A stretch of DNA of 64,000 nt from Lentzea californiensis (GTDB lineage: Bacteria; Actinomycetota; Actinomycetes; Mycobacteriales; Pseudonocardiaceae): the NCBI RefSeq assembly GCF_024648825.1, contig NZ_JANBBE010000021.1, positions 23,488 to 87,487 on the forward strand. Direction: 5' to 3'. Positions 32,199 through 39,917 of this stretch are shown here, one piece after another. The translations under genes and the position numbers were made by a program. How positions within the stretch are numbered: the stretch's first letter is position 1; each line of letters begins with the position of its first letter. Under the pieces are notes generated by a model. That model was not told the DNA's origin. It saw only the letters and a list, made by a program, of their open reading frames with translations, and ran no database searches.

Positions 32199-32921
32199 TC
32201 AGACAGCACCGACAGTGCCGAGGACCAGCAGATCCAGGTGGTCCACCACCGGCCCGGACTCGACCGCGGCCGCCGCCAGCAACCGTTCCCGGCCCGCCGC
32301 GAACTCCTCGGCCGACAGCGAACGCAGCAACGTGTCCGCCTCCTGCCGCAGCGTCGAGGCCTTGTCCGCCAACGACGACGCCGTCACCTGGGGCACCGCC
32401 TCCAGCCGCCGCACCGCGAACCCCAGGCCACCGGCCACCTCGTCCACCGTCGGGAACCCCGGCAGCGCCCGCACGGCCTCGGGGAAGAACCGGAACAGGC
32501 CGATCCCGCCGTGCCGCTCGCGGAACAACGACCGCAGCAGCACCACACCGCCCGGCCGCAGCACCCGCCGCAGCTCCGCCCCGGCGGCGGCCAGGTCCCG
32601 CACGTGGTGCACCACCGTCGACATCCACACCACGTCCACCGACGCGTCCGGCACCGGAATCGCGCACGCGTTTCCGGTGAGCATCGGCAACCCCGACGCC
32701 CGCCTCATGTCCGCGGACGGTTCCACCGCCACCACGGACACCTCCGGGAACCACGCCCCGAACGCCCGCACGAACAAACCCGTGCCCGCGCCCAGGTCCA
32801 GCACCGTGCGTCCTGGCAGCAGATACGGCGCCACCGCGTCCCGCCACGACGCCAGCCCCTCGAGCGAGATCTCGCGGGCCACCCGGTACGAGATGGCCTC
32901 CACGTCGTCGTAGCGCGTCAT
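32199..32921 (-). CDS. Class I SAM-dependent methyltransferase
   Basis: The 240-residue methyltransferase has motif I VLDLGAGTGLFVRAFG (about 45-60), the post-I acidic VVAVEPSADMRR, motif II-like DASVDVVWMSTVVHHV and RVLRPGGVVLLRS. It belongs to the UbiE/Methyltransf_11/25 type with a small-molecule acceptor, unknown here. ATG 32921 (MTRYDDVEAISYRVAREI) is preferred; the frame remains open upstream without coding character. It is transcribed ahead of the DUF664 pseudogene, separated by 13 bases. Confidence 0.85.
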   Translation of the reverse strand: MTRYDDVEAISYRVAREISLEGLASWRDAVAPYLLPGRTVLDLGAGTGLFVRAFGAWFPEVSVVAVEPSADMRRASGLPMLTGNACAIPVPDASVDVVWMSTVVHHVRDLAAAGAELRRVLRPGGVVLLRSLFRERHGGIGLFRFFPEAVRALPGFPTVDEVAGGLGFAVRRLEAVPQVTASSLADKASTLRQEADTLLRSLSAEEFAAGRERLLAAAAVESGPVVDHLDLLVLGTVGAV

Positions 32922-33025
32922 CCCACCAGGTAACCCCATACGGATGGCGGGATGACAGTGAGCCTTCACACGGACTAAACATTGCGGAGCCATGTCCCTG
33001 CCGTGGTACGAAAGGGTTGCCCTGC

Positions 33026-34687
33026 ATGCGAAAGAGCCATCTCAGACCTCTGATCGGGGTCACCGTCGCCGCGAGCGTCGTGTTCGCCATGGGAGGCGTG
33101 CCCACCGGCGCGGCCCCCGGTGCTCAGGAAACGACGACGAACTACCAGGTCAGCAACGTTCGCACCGCTGAACAGCGCACCAAGCTCGCCAAGTCCGGTG
33201 CCGCCATCGACTCGGTCGAGGAGCACGGCATCGTCGTGATCACCGCGACCGGGCGCGAGGCCCAGAACCTGAAGGCACAGGGCTTCGAGGTCACCGAGCT
33301 GCCCAGGCGGATGGACGCGAACTCGGCCGTTGGCCCGTTCGACTTCCCCGCCGCGGACTCGAACTACCACAACTACGCCGAGATGACGACGGCGATCAAC
33401 AACGCCGTCGCGGCGTACCCGAACCTGATCAGCAAGCAGGTCATCGGCAAGACCTACGAGAACCGCGACATCCTCGCGCTCAAGATCAGCGACAACGTCG
33501 CGGTCGACGAGAACGAACCCGAGGTGCTGTTCACCGCGCACCAGCACGCGCGTGAGCACCTCACCGTCGAGATGGCGCTGTACCTGGTCAACCAGTTCAC
33601 GACCCAGTACGCGAGCGACGCGCGGATCAAGGGCCTGCTGGACACCCGCGAGGTCTGGATCATCCCGGACGTCAACCCCGACGGCGGCGAGTACGACATC
33701 GCGACCGGCACCTACCGGTCGTGGCGCAAGAACCGGCAGCCCAACGCCGGTTCCGCCAACGTCGGCACCGACCTCAACCGCAACTGGAACTACAAGTGGG
33801 GCTGCTGCGGCGGTTCCAGCGGCAGCACCGGTTCCGACACCTACCGCGGGCCGAGCGCGGAGTCCGCGCCCGAGGTGAAGGTCGTGGCCGACTTCGTGCG
33901 TGGCCGCAACGTCGGCGGCAAGCAGCAGATCACCGCTGCCATCGACTTCCACACCTACAGCGAGCTCATCCTGTGGCCGTGGGGCTGGACCTACGACGAC
34001 GTCGCGCCGGGCTTGACCCAGGACCAGCGCAACACGTTCGCCACCATCGGTCAGTCCATGGCGTCGACCAACAACTACACGCCTGAGCAGTCCAGCGACC
34101 TGTACATCACCGACGGGTCGATCCCTGACTGGCTGTGGGGCACGCAGGGCATCTTCGCCTACACCTTCGAGATGTACCCCGGCAGCGCCGGCGGTGGCGG
34201 CTTCTACCCGCCCGACGAGGTGATCCCGGCGCAGACCGCCCGCAACAAGGAGGCCGTGCTGCAGCTGCTCGACCGCGCGGACTGCCCGTACGAGGCCATC
34301 GGCAAGGAAGGGCAGTACTGCGGCGTCACCCCGCCCGACCCCGGTGGCAAGTTCTTCGAGAACGCCGCGGACTTCCAGATCGCCGACAACACGACGATCA
34401 ACTCGCCGGTCACCGCGTCCGGCCTGACGGGCAACGCCCCGTCGACGCTCAAGGTCGCCGTGGACATCAAGCACACCTACCAGGGTGACCTGAAGGTGGA
34501 CCTGGTGGCACCGGACGGCACCGTCTACGTCCTGCACAACCGCTCCGGCGGCGGCACGGACAACATCAACACCACCTACACCGTCAACGCCTCCAGCGAG
34601 GTCGCCAACGGCACCTGGCAGCTGAGGGTCAACGACAACGCCAACCAGGACACCGGGTTCCTCGACAAGTGGAGCCTGCAGTTCTGA
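33026..34687 (+). CDS. Secreted zinc carboxypeptidase (M14) with C-terminal P domain
   Basis: The 553-residue exported enzyme has a signal peptide (about 1-30), a propeptide-like region to about 100, then an M14 catalytic domain (about 110-420). Zinc ligands are His and Glu of FTAHQHAREHLTVE and the later His in AIDFHTYSELILWPWG. DLNRNWNYKWG is the substrate-binding loop, and the catalytic Glu is in FAYTFEMYPGS. The last ~110 residues form a proprotein convertase P/Homo B beta-domain (DIKHTYQGDLKVDLVAPDG). It probably degrades extracellular proteins, trimming C-terminal residues. ATG 33026 gives a clean signal peptide; TTG 33017 is possible. Confidence 0.9.
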   Translation: MRKSHLRPLIGVTVAASVVFAMGGVPTGAAPGAQETTTNYQVSNVRTAEQRTKLAKSGAAIDSVEEHGIVVITATGREAQNLKAQGFEVTELPRRMDANSAVGPFDFPAADSNYHNYAEMTTAINNAVAAYPNLISKQVIGKTYENRDILALKISDNVAVDENEPEVLFTAHQHAREHLTVEMALYLVNQFTTQYASDARIKGLLDTREVWIIPDVNPDGGEYDIATGTYRSWRKNRQPNAGSANVGTDLNRNWNYKWGCCGGSSGSTGSDTYRGPSAESAPEVKVVADFVRGRNVGGKQQITAAIDFHTYSELILWPWGWTYDDVAPGLTQDQRNTFATIGQSMASTNNYTPEQSSDLYITDGSIPDWLWGTQGIFAYTFEMYPGSAGGGGFYPPDEVIPAQTARNKEAVLQLLDRADCPYEAIGKEGQYCGVTPPDPGGKFFENAADFQIADNTTINSPVTASGLTGNAPSTLKVAVDIKHTYQGDLKVDLVAPDGTVYVLHNRSGGGTDNINTTYTVNASSEVANGTWQLRVNDNANQDTGFLDKWSLQF

Positions 34688-34695
34688 CCGGCTGA

Positions 34696-34729
34696 GCGTC
34701 AGGGCGTCGCAGTCGCGGCGCCCTGACGC
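34696..34729. terminator. Bidirectional terminator-like hairpin
   Basis: GCGTCAGGGCG (34696-34706) pairs perfectly with CGCCCTGACGC (34719-34729) across a 12-base loop, just after the carboxypeptidase stop and over the last codons of the convergent FAD monooxygenase gene. Confidence 0.65.
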
Positions 34730-35904
34730 CCGTAGTCCTTCACGCGCATCGAGTCGTGCATCCGCACGCCCTTCGAGTTGAGCTTGGCCAGCGGCCGGAT
34801 CAGCCACGACGGCAACGACGTCAGCAGCTGCGCGCCTCGCACGAGCGCTGACACACCCAGCCGTGTGGAGGGGATCAGCGTCTTGGCCGTGCCGAGCGCG
34901 AACGCCCTGCTGGCGTGCACGACCTCGCGCATCGCGTCCTCGTAGCGGGCGAACGCCGCCGGGTGGTCCGAGCCCGTGGACAGCTCGCCCGCCAGCACGT
35001 ACGCGCCCAGCACCGCGAGGCTCGTGCTGCCGCCGATCGCCGGGCCGGGGCAGTAGGCCGCGTCCCCGACCAGCGCCACTCGCCCGCGTGACCACGTGTC
35101 CCCGCGCAGCTGGGTGATCGAGTCGAAGTAGAACGCCCCGTCGCCGTCCAGGTGCTCCAGCCACGAGTCGACCTCGTGGTGCAGCCCCGCGAACGCCTGC
35201 CGCAGCAGTTGCTTCTGCCGCGCCACGTCCCGGTGGTGGTACGAGAGCTCGGGTGAGCGGAACAGGAACACCGCCCGTGCGTCGTCCAGGTGCCGTGCGC
35301 CGTACGCCGCCGCGGTACGCCCCGGTCCGATGTGCCCGGCCATCTCGCCCGGCACACCCAAATTTTTCGGTACCGACAACACCGCCAGATACGCACCCAC
35401 GAACGCCTTGCCGACCTCACCGAACACGAGCCGCCGCACGTTCGAATGCAGCCCGTCCGCACCGATGACCAGGTCGAAGCGCCGTGGCGCACCGGCCTCG
35501 AAGGTCACCTCGTCACCGATGGACGTGATCGAGTCGCCGAACACGTACTCGACGTCCGCGCGCGTGGCGTCGTAGTAGATCTCGCTCAGATCGTCGCGCA
35601 TGACCTCGACGTGGCGGTCCGACGCGGCCGCGAACAACTTCGTCACGTCGGCACTGATCGGCTTGCGCGTGCCCTCACGCAGGTACGTCAGCCGCGTGGT
35701 GCCGGTCGCGAGCGCCTCGATGCGCGGCAGCACACCCATGCGTTCGGAGATGTCCATGGCCGGCTTGAACAGGTCGACCGCGTGCCCGCCGGTCTTGCGC
35801 AGCACCGGCGACCGTTCCACCACCGTCACCTCGTGCCCGTTGCGCACCAGCCAGTAGGCGAGCACCGGACCGGCGATGCTGGCCCCGGAGACGAGTATTC
35901 GCAC
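34699..35904 (-). CDS. FAD-dependent monooxygenase (aromatic hydroxylase/TetX-like), copy 1
   Basis: This 401-residue group A flavoprotein monooxygenase begins with the ADP-binding VSGASIAGPVLAYWL (GxGxxG variant GASIAG). It has the second FAD motif GDAAYCPGPAIGGSTSLAV, the FDLVIGADGLHSNVR DG motif, and a C-terminal helix region. Such enzymes hydroxylate aromatics or inactivate antibiotics such as tetracyclines or rifamycin; the target cannot be told here. It is divergent from a TetR gene, and two near-identical operator palindromes fill the gap, so it is likely induced by its substrate. It resembles the 44530-45723 gene, which has a MarR partner instead. Confidence 0.88.
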   Translation of the reverse strand: MRILVSGASIAGPVLAYWLVRNGHEVTVVERSPVLRKTGGHAVDLFKPAMDISERMGVLPRIEALATGTTRLTYLREGTRKPISADVTKLFAAASDRHVEVMRDDLSEIYYDATRADVEYVFGDSITSIGDEVTFEAGAPRRFDLVIGADGLHSNVRRLVFGEVGKAFVGAYLAVLSVPKNLGVPGEMAGHIGPGRTAAAYGARHLDDARAVFLFRSPELSYHHRDVARQKQLLRQAFAGLHHEVDSWLEHLDGDGAFYFDSITQLRGDTWSRGRVALVGDAAYCPGPAIGGSTSLAVLGAYVLAGELSTGSDHPAAFARYEDAMREVVHASRAFALGTAKTLIPSTRLGVSALVRGAQLLTSLPSWLIRPLAKLNSKGVRMHDSMRVKDYGRQGAATATP

Positions 35905-35917
35905 GTCAGATTCCCTT

Positions 35918-35935
35918 ACTTAACGGTCGGTAAGT
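35918..35935. promoter_or_regulatory. TetR operator 1 (FAD monooxygenase side)
   Basis: ACTTAACGGTCGGTAAGT is an 18-bp near-palindrome 14 bases upstream of the monooxygenase start codon. Its sequence equals the reverse complement of operator 2 except for one base. Confidence 0.75.
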
Positions 35936-35959
35936 CATGCTGCCGACAGTAGCACCGCG

Positions 35960-35977
35960 ACTTACCGATCGTTAAGT
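35960..35977. promoter_or_regulatory. TetR operator 2 (tetR side)
   Basis: ACTTACCGATCGTTAAGT lies 13 bases before the tetR start and mirrors operator 1 with one difference. The spacing between the two centres is 42 bp, four helical turns, which would allow both sites to be occupied on one face. Confidence 0.75.
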
Positions 35978-35989
35978 AATATTCCGGCC

Positions 35990-36523
35990 GTGGCACGACA
36001 GAGCGACACCAAGCAGCGGATCATGCAGACCGCACGGGAACTGTTCGCACACCAGGGCGTGCAGCAGACCAGCCTGCAGGAGATCGCCGACCGCCTCGGC
36101 ATCACCAAACCCGCGCTCTACTACCACTTCGCCTCACGCGAGGACCTCGTCCGCAGCATCGTCACCCCGCTGCTCGACGACGGCGAAGGGTTCCTCGCGC
36201 GCATGGAGCAACGCCACGACGTGTCACCGGTCGAGCTGATCGAGGGCTTCTTCGACTTCCACCACCGCCACCGCAAGGACATGATGCTGCTGCTCACCGA
36301 GCTGACCACGCTCGCCGAGCTCGGCCTGATCGACGTCGTGCTGTCCTGGCGCGCCCGCCTGACCCGGCTCGTGTTCGGCCCCGAGGCGACGCTGGAGCAG
36401 CAGGCCCGCGCCGTGCTGGCGTTCGGCGGCATGCAGGACTGCACCATGCAGTTCCCCGACACCCCCGTCGAGGAACTGCGCACGGCCACCGTCACGGCCG
36501 CGCGTGCTGCCCTGGGCCTCTAG
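35990..36523 (+). CDS. TetR family transcriptional regulator
   Basis: The 177-residue repressor has an N-terminal HTH (TSLQEIADRLGITKPALYYHF, split at residue 45) followed by a helical ligand domain. The start (GTG 35990, VARQSDTKQRIMQTARELF) follows the second operator closely. It is divergent from the FAD monooxygenase and most likely represses both genes through the two 18-bp palindromes, releasing them when bound by the aromatic substrate, by analogy with TetR-monooxygenase pairs. Confidence 0.9.
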   Translation: MARQSDTKQRIMQTARELFAHQGVQQTSLQEIADRLGITKPALYYHFASREDLVRSIVTPLLDDGEGFLARMEQRHDVSPVELIEGFFDFHHRHRKDMMLLLTELTTLAELGLIDVVLSWRARLTRLVFGPEATLEQQARAVLAFGGMQDCTMQFPDTPVEELRTATVTAARAALGL

Positions 36524-36584
36524 GACCTCAAAAGCCGCCGTTCGGTCGCTGTCGTTCCGCCCTGGGAAGGACGAACATCACGCG

Positions 36585-37034
36585 GTGCCCCTCCGCCGTG
36601 CCTGGGTGCTGCCGCTGACACCGACCGCCGCCGTGCTCCTGATCGCGATCGCCCTCGTGCCGGTCACCGGCTCCCACGAAGCCTGGCTGCCCGCCGTTCC
36701 GATCACCGCCGCGCTGCTCGCCGCCGTGGTCGCGGCCGGCGCCGGCCGCGTGTCCGGTGAGTCCACCGCGCGTTCCTGGCCGATGGCCGTCGCCACCGGC
36801 GTGGTCACCGCCGCCGTGCCGTTCGTGGTCAGCGGCCTGCTGGGCCCTCCCGCGCCGGCCCTCGTCGTGCTGCCCTGGCTGGTGTTCGGCCTCGGCGCCG
36901 GGTACTGGCAGCTGCAGCTGTGCGAGGGAGCGCGATCACGCCCGCTGCACGCCGCCATAGGATTTGGCTACACCTTCGTGTTCACCGCCGTGACGCTGCT
37001 GCTCGCAGTGGTGTCCGCGCGGCTCGTCGACTAG
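36585..37034 (+). CDS. Small integral membrane protein
   Basis: This ~149-residue protein has four to five hydrophobic segments (LTPTAAVLLIAIALVPV, VPITAALLAAVVAAG, MAVATGVVTAAVPFVVSGLL, LVVLPWLVFGLGAGYW, FTAVTLLLAVVSA) and no recognised domain. The start is uncertain: GTG 36585 gives a compact protein, and the frame is open back to 36504. Its TAG stop (37032-37034) falls within the terminal CTAG of the MITE-like element, so the original C-terminus may have been changed by insertion. Function unknown. Confidence 0.55.
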   Translation: MPLRRAWVLPLTPTAAVLLIAIALVPVTGSHEAWLPAVPITAALLAAVVAAGAGRVSGESTARSWPMAVATGVVTAAVPFVVSGLLGPPAPALVVLPWLVFGLGAGYWQLQLCEGARSRPLHAAIGFGYTFVFTAVTLLLAVVSARLVD

Positions 37035-37140
37035 TGGTGCGGCCTGGAAGGTTGCCGGGGGAATGCGCGGTCAGACGGGTGCATCGTGGTGCCCTGCTGG
37101 GCGTGGATTACCTCGCCAACCTTCCGGGTCACACCACTAG
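37031..37140. mobile_element. MITE-like element with ~30-bp imperfect terminal inverted repeats
   Basis: The 110-bp segment begins CTAGTGGTGCGGCCTGGAAG and ends with the reverse complement of CTAGTGGTGTGACCCGGAAG. The 33-base ends match at about 27 positions, including two exact 9-base blocks (CTAGTGGTG and GGAAGGTTG). No transposase is encoded. The structure fits a non-autonomous miniature inverted-repeat element, or alternatively a large hairpin RNA or attenuator between the membrane protein and hydrolase genes. A CTAG target or end is suggested by both termini. Confidence 0.55.
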
Positions 37141-37222
37141 ATGAGAACGGACTCTCGAAACCGCGCTCGGCCCGTCTGAGCGCGAGGTAGGGTCCTGAAA
37201 CCGATTAACCGCCGGGAGAGAC

Positions 37223-37987
37223 ATGCGCGCCGTCGAGATCAGACCTGGGGTCCGGATCCGCTGGGTCGAAGTGCCGGGTGCCTCACCGGCACGCGTCTAC
37301 CTGCACGGACTGGGCGCCTCGTCGGCTCCCTACTACGCCGAGGCCGTCGCGCACCCACTGCTGTCCGGGCGCCGCAGCCTCATGATGGACATGCTCGGCT
37401 TCGGCATCAGCGACCGGCCCGCCGGCTTCGCCTACTCGCTGGAAGGCCACGCGGACGCCCTCGCCGTGGCGCTCGCGAAGATCGGGCTGCGCCGCTGCGA
37501 GATCATCGGCCACAGCATGGGCGGCGCCGTCGCCATCGTGCTCGCCGCACGCCACCCCGAGATGGTGCGCTCACTCGTGCTCGTCGACCCCCACGTCGAC
37601 CCCGCCGCACCCTCACTCGGCGCGCCCGGCAGCCGGGGCATCGCCGCCTACGGCGAGGCGGACTTCCTCAGCCACGGCTTCGACCGCGTGCTGCGCGACG
37701 TCGGCCCGCACTGGGCCGCCACCATGCGCATGGCCGGCCGCGAAGCCCTTTACCGCAGCGCCGTCGACCTCGTCCGCGGCACGTCACCGACGATGCGCAA
37801 GCTGTTGCTGGAACTGGAGATCCCGCGCGTCTTCCTGCACCCCGAGGACGCACCGCCCAGCGGCGGCCGCGAACTCGCCGCGTCCGGCGTGCAGCTCGTC
37901 TCCGTGCCGAACACCGGCCACAACATCATGATCGACAACGTCGAGGGCTTCGCACGCGCCGTCGCCCAGCAGCGCTTGTCGGTCTAG
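37223..37987 (+). CDS. Alpha/beta hydrolase
   Basis: The 254-residue alpha/beta-hydrolase fold protein has the nucleophile elbow GHSMGG (Ser within CEIIGHSMGGAVAIVLAA), the oxyanion HGLGASS near the N-terminus and the C-terminal catalytic His in SVPNTGHNIMIDNVEGF. The acid is expected around FLHPEDAP. ATG 37223 follows GGGAGAG at good distance. Substrate unknown; similar proteins are esterases or haloperoxidase-like hydrolases. It stands alone downstream of the MITE-like element. Confidence 0.85.
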   Translation: MRAVEIRPGVRIRWVEVPGASPARVYLHGLGASSAPYYAEAVAHPLLSGRRSLMMDMLGFGISDRPAGFAYSLEGHADALAVALAKIGLRRCEIIGHSMGGAVAIVLAARHPEMVRSLVLVDPHVDPAAPSLGAPGSRGIAAYGEADFLSHGFDRVLRDVGPHWAATMRMAGREALYRSAVDLVRGTSPTMRKLLLELEIPRVFLHPEDAPPSGGRELAASGVQLVSVPNTGHNIMIDNVEGFARAVAQQRLSV

Positions 37988-38090
37988 CCGAGCTCACGGG
38001 CGATCGCGCCGGCCAGCAGCTCGTCCAGAAGCACCGGCCCGACCGGCGACGAGCCCGGCGACCTTCGCGTCGCCGAGGCTCGCCGGCGCG

Positions 38091-38879
38091 TCACCGGCGC
38101 CTAGCGGGCTCCGCCGTCCAGTGCGAGGGTCGCGACAGCGCGGCGGGCAGCTTCGTCTTCGCGTTGCCCCGCGCGGCGTTGACCTGCGGCTGGGTCAGGA
38201 ACAGGCACGTGCTCAGGTCCGCGCCCGACAGATCCGCACCCCGCAGGTCGGCGCCGATCATGTCCGCCCGCGACAGGTCGGAGTTCGTGAGGTCCGCGCC
38301 GATCAGGTACGCACCGCGGAAGTCGGCGCTGCTCAGGTTCTTGTTGCGCAGCCGTGCGCCGATCAGGTCGGCGCCCCGGTAGGACTTCGCGCTGGTCCGC
38401 AGCCTTTCGCTGGTGCGCAGCAGCAGGACGTTCACCTTCGCCCGCATCTCCGCGACGTCGAGCGCCAGGATGGTGTCGGGCGAGGCGACCGTGTGCTGCT
38501 CGACCTCGGCGAAGGTGTGCGCGAGGTCGTCGTGCGGGTCGAGACGCTGCGCCTCGGCGAGGTACCAGAGCAGTTCGTGCAGCTGCCGGACCACCGGGAA
38601 CACCGCGAACATCTTCTGGCGCTCGGCGACGCGCCAGTCGACGCCGGCGAACACCGTCTGCGACACCCGCTGACCTGCGCCGAAGCAGTCGTAGACCGTG
38701 CAGCCGGCGTAGCCCTTCGGCCGCAGCTGGTCGTGGATGCCGCACCGGTGATCGGCCAGCAGGTTCCGGCACGGCGTGCCCGCGTCCTTGGTGGCCGCGA
38801 AGTCCGCGGACCTCGCGAACGGCAGCGCGACGCAGCACAACCCGAAACAGTTGGCGCAGTCGCCTTTCAGCTCGTCCAT
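38091..38879 (-). CDS. Cysteine-rich pentapeptide-repeat protein
   Basis: This 262-residue protein has two parts. The N-terminus is Cys-rich (CANCFGLCCVALPF, PCRNLLADHRCGIH, GCTVYDCFGAG), suggesting a metal or Fe-S site. The C-terminal part (about 165-235) is a pentapeptide-repeat helix with A(D/N)LxG units: ADLIGARL, ADFRGAYLIGADLTNSDLS, ADMIGADLRGADLSGADLS. It is soluble, without a signal peptide. Homologous arrangements exist in actinomycetes without known function; DNA-mimic pentapeptide proteins protect gyrase, but that is only a possibility here. ATG 38879 begins MDELKGDCANC. Confidence 0.8.
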   Translation of the reverse strand: MDELKGDCANCFGLCCVALPFARSADFAATKDAGTPCRNLLADHRCGIHDQLRPKGYAGCTVYDCFGAGQRVSQTVFAGVDWRVAERQKMFAVFPVVRQLHELLWYLAEAQRLDPHDDLAHTFAEVEQHTVASPDTILALDVAEMRAKVNVLLLRTSERLRTSAKSYRGADLIGARLRNKNLSSADFRGAYLIGADLTNSDLSRADMIGADLRGADLSGADLSTCLFLTQPQVNAARGNAKTKLPAALSRPSHWTAEPARRR

Positions 38880-38885
38880 CGCGGC

Positions 38886-39290
38886 TCAGCCTACTGGGTC
38901 GCCGTTGAGCAACCGGACCTCCGCCGTCACGGCCACCGCGTCCGCCGGTCGCGTGCCCCGGTCGCGGTAGCGGAACAGCAACCGCCGGATCGACGCGCCG
39001 AGCTCCGCCATCTCGCCGGGTGTCACGTGGATGAGCGCGCTGAACGACTCGTCCGTCGCCGGTGCGTCGTCGGTCTCCCATCGCAGCTGCCACGGCCGGG
39101 CCTTGCCGCCTTGGTGCGGCGCCTCCTCGATCAGGCCCAGTTCGGCGAGTTTGCGCAGGTGGAACGAGCACAGGCCCGAGCTCTGCCCGAGCCGTGCGGC
39201 GGCCTGGGTGGAGGTGAGCGTGCCGTGCTCGGCCAGCAGGTCGAGCAACGCGATGCGCACGGGGTGGTCCGGAAGCGGCCGTCGAGACAT
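38886..39290 (-). CDS. ArsR-like winged-helix transcriptional regulator
   Basis: The 134-residue protein has a winged HTH: VRIALLDLLAEHGTLTSTQA, ARLGQSSGLCSFHLRKLAEL, GLIEEAP, typical of ArsR/helix_turn_helix_20 regulators that sense a ligand or act without metal. There is no metal-binding Cys pair. It is divergent from the peptide deformylase gene; two copies of ACTTTGCAAAG in the 48-bp gap are candidate operators. It precedes the pentapeptide-repeat gene on the same strand. Confidence 0.8.
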   Translation of the reverse strand: MSRRPLPDHPVRIALLDLLAEHGTLTSTQAAARLGQSSGLCSFHLRKLAELGLIEEAPHQGGKARPWQLRWETDDAPATDESFSALIHVTPGEMAELGASIRRLLFRYRDRGTRPADAVAVTAEVRLLNGDPVG

Positions 39291-39309
39291 GGACGGCACC
39301 CTACCGATA

Positions 39310-39337
39310 ACTTTGCAAAGGCTGCTACTTTGCAAAG
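39310..39337. promoter_or_regulatory. Tandem ACTTTGCAAAG operator sites
   Basis: ACTTTGCAAAG occurs at 39310-39320 and again at 39327-39337; the inner CTTTGCAAAG is a perfect 10-bp palindrome. The repeats are 17 bp apart and end just before the deformylase start codon. They probably bind the divergent ArsR-like regulator and autoregulate it. Confidence 0.6.
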
Positions 39338-39338
39338 C

Positions 39339-39917
39339 ATGTCCGATCGAGGCACACCGCGTCGCATCACCGTCGTCGGTGAAGAGGTCCTGACCCGCCG
39401 CTGCCGCGAGGCCACCGAGTTCGGCACGCCCGAACTCACCCGGCTCATCGACGACATGTTCGCCACCAACCACGTCGCCGAAGGTGCCGCCATCGCCGCG
39501 AACCAGGTCGGCGTCGACCTGCAGCTGTTCGTGTGGGACATGCGCGACGAGTGGGGCACCCGCCACACCGGCCACATCCTCAACCCCGTGCTCGACGAGC
39601 TGCCCGCCGAGCAGCGCACGCTCCTCGAGGAACCGGAGGGCTGCCTGTCGGTGCCGGGCCCGTACCGCGTGGTGGCCCGCCCCGACCGCGCCGTCGTGCA
39701 CGGCCAGGACAGGGACGGCAACCCCATCGTCGTCGAGGGCAGGGGCTACTTCGCCCGCTGCCTGCAACACGAGACCGACCACCTGCACGGCCGGTGTTAC
39801 CTCGACCGGCTCACCCAGCGCGAACGCAAGTCCGCGCTGCGCGAGATGGCCGCCTCTCAGGACGAGGTCTTCGCCCGCCGCGCCGCCCGGAGCTCCTCCG
39901 CCGCCTCGTCCAGCTGA
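39339..39917 (+). CDS. def: Peptide deformylase
   Basis: This 192-residue metal-dependent deformylase removes the formyl group from nascent protein N-termini. All three motifs are present: GAAIAANQVG (49-58, motif 1 with the Gln), EGCLSVP (100-106, metal Cys) and QHETDHLHG (143-151, HExxH). The variant NHVAEGAAIAANQ differs from housekeeping GVGLAAPQ, so it may be an accessory or resistance isoform. ATG 39339 immediately follows the operator repeats, with almost no leader. Its 3' end overlaps the convergent coiled-coil gene by 61 bases. Confidence 0.9.
   Translation: MSDRGTPRRITVVGEEVLTRRCREATEFGTPELTRLIDDMFATNHVAEGAAIAANQVGVDLQLFVWDMRDEWGTRHTGHILNPVLDELPAEQRTLLEEPEGCLSVPGPYRVVARPDRAVVHGQDRDGNPIVVEGRGYFARCLQHETDHLHGRCYLDRLTQRERKSALREMAASQDEVFARRAARSSSAASSS

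Noticed and set aside
37036..37143. 35-codon frame inside the 110-bp repeat, considered as a lasso/RiPP precursor
   Set aside because: No maturation enzymes nearby, and both ends of the frame are the inverted repeats of the element.
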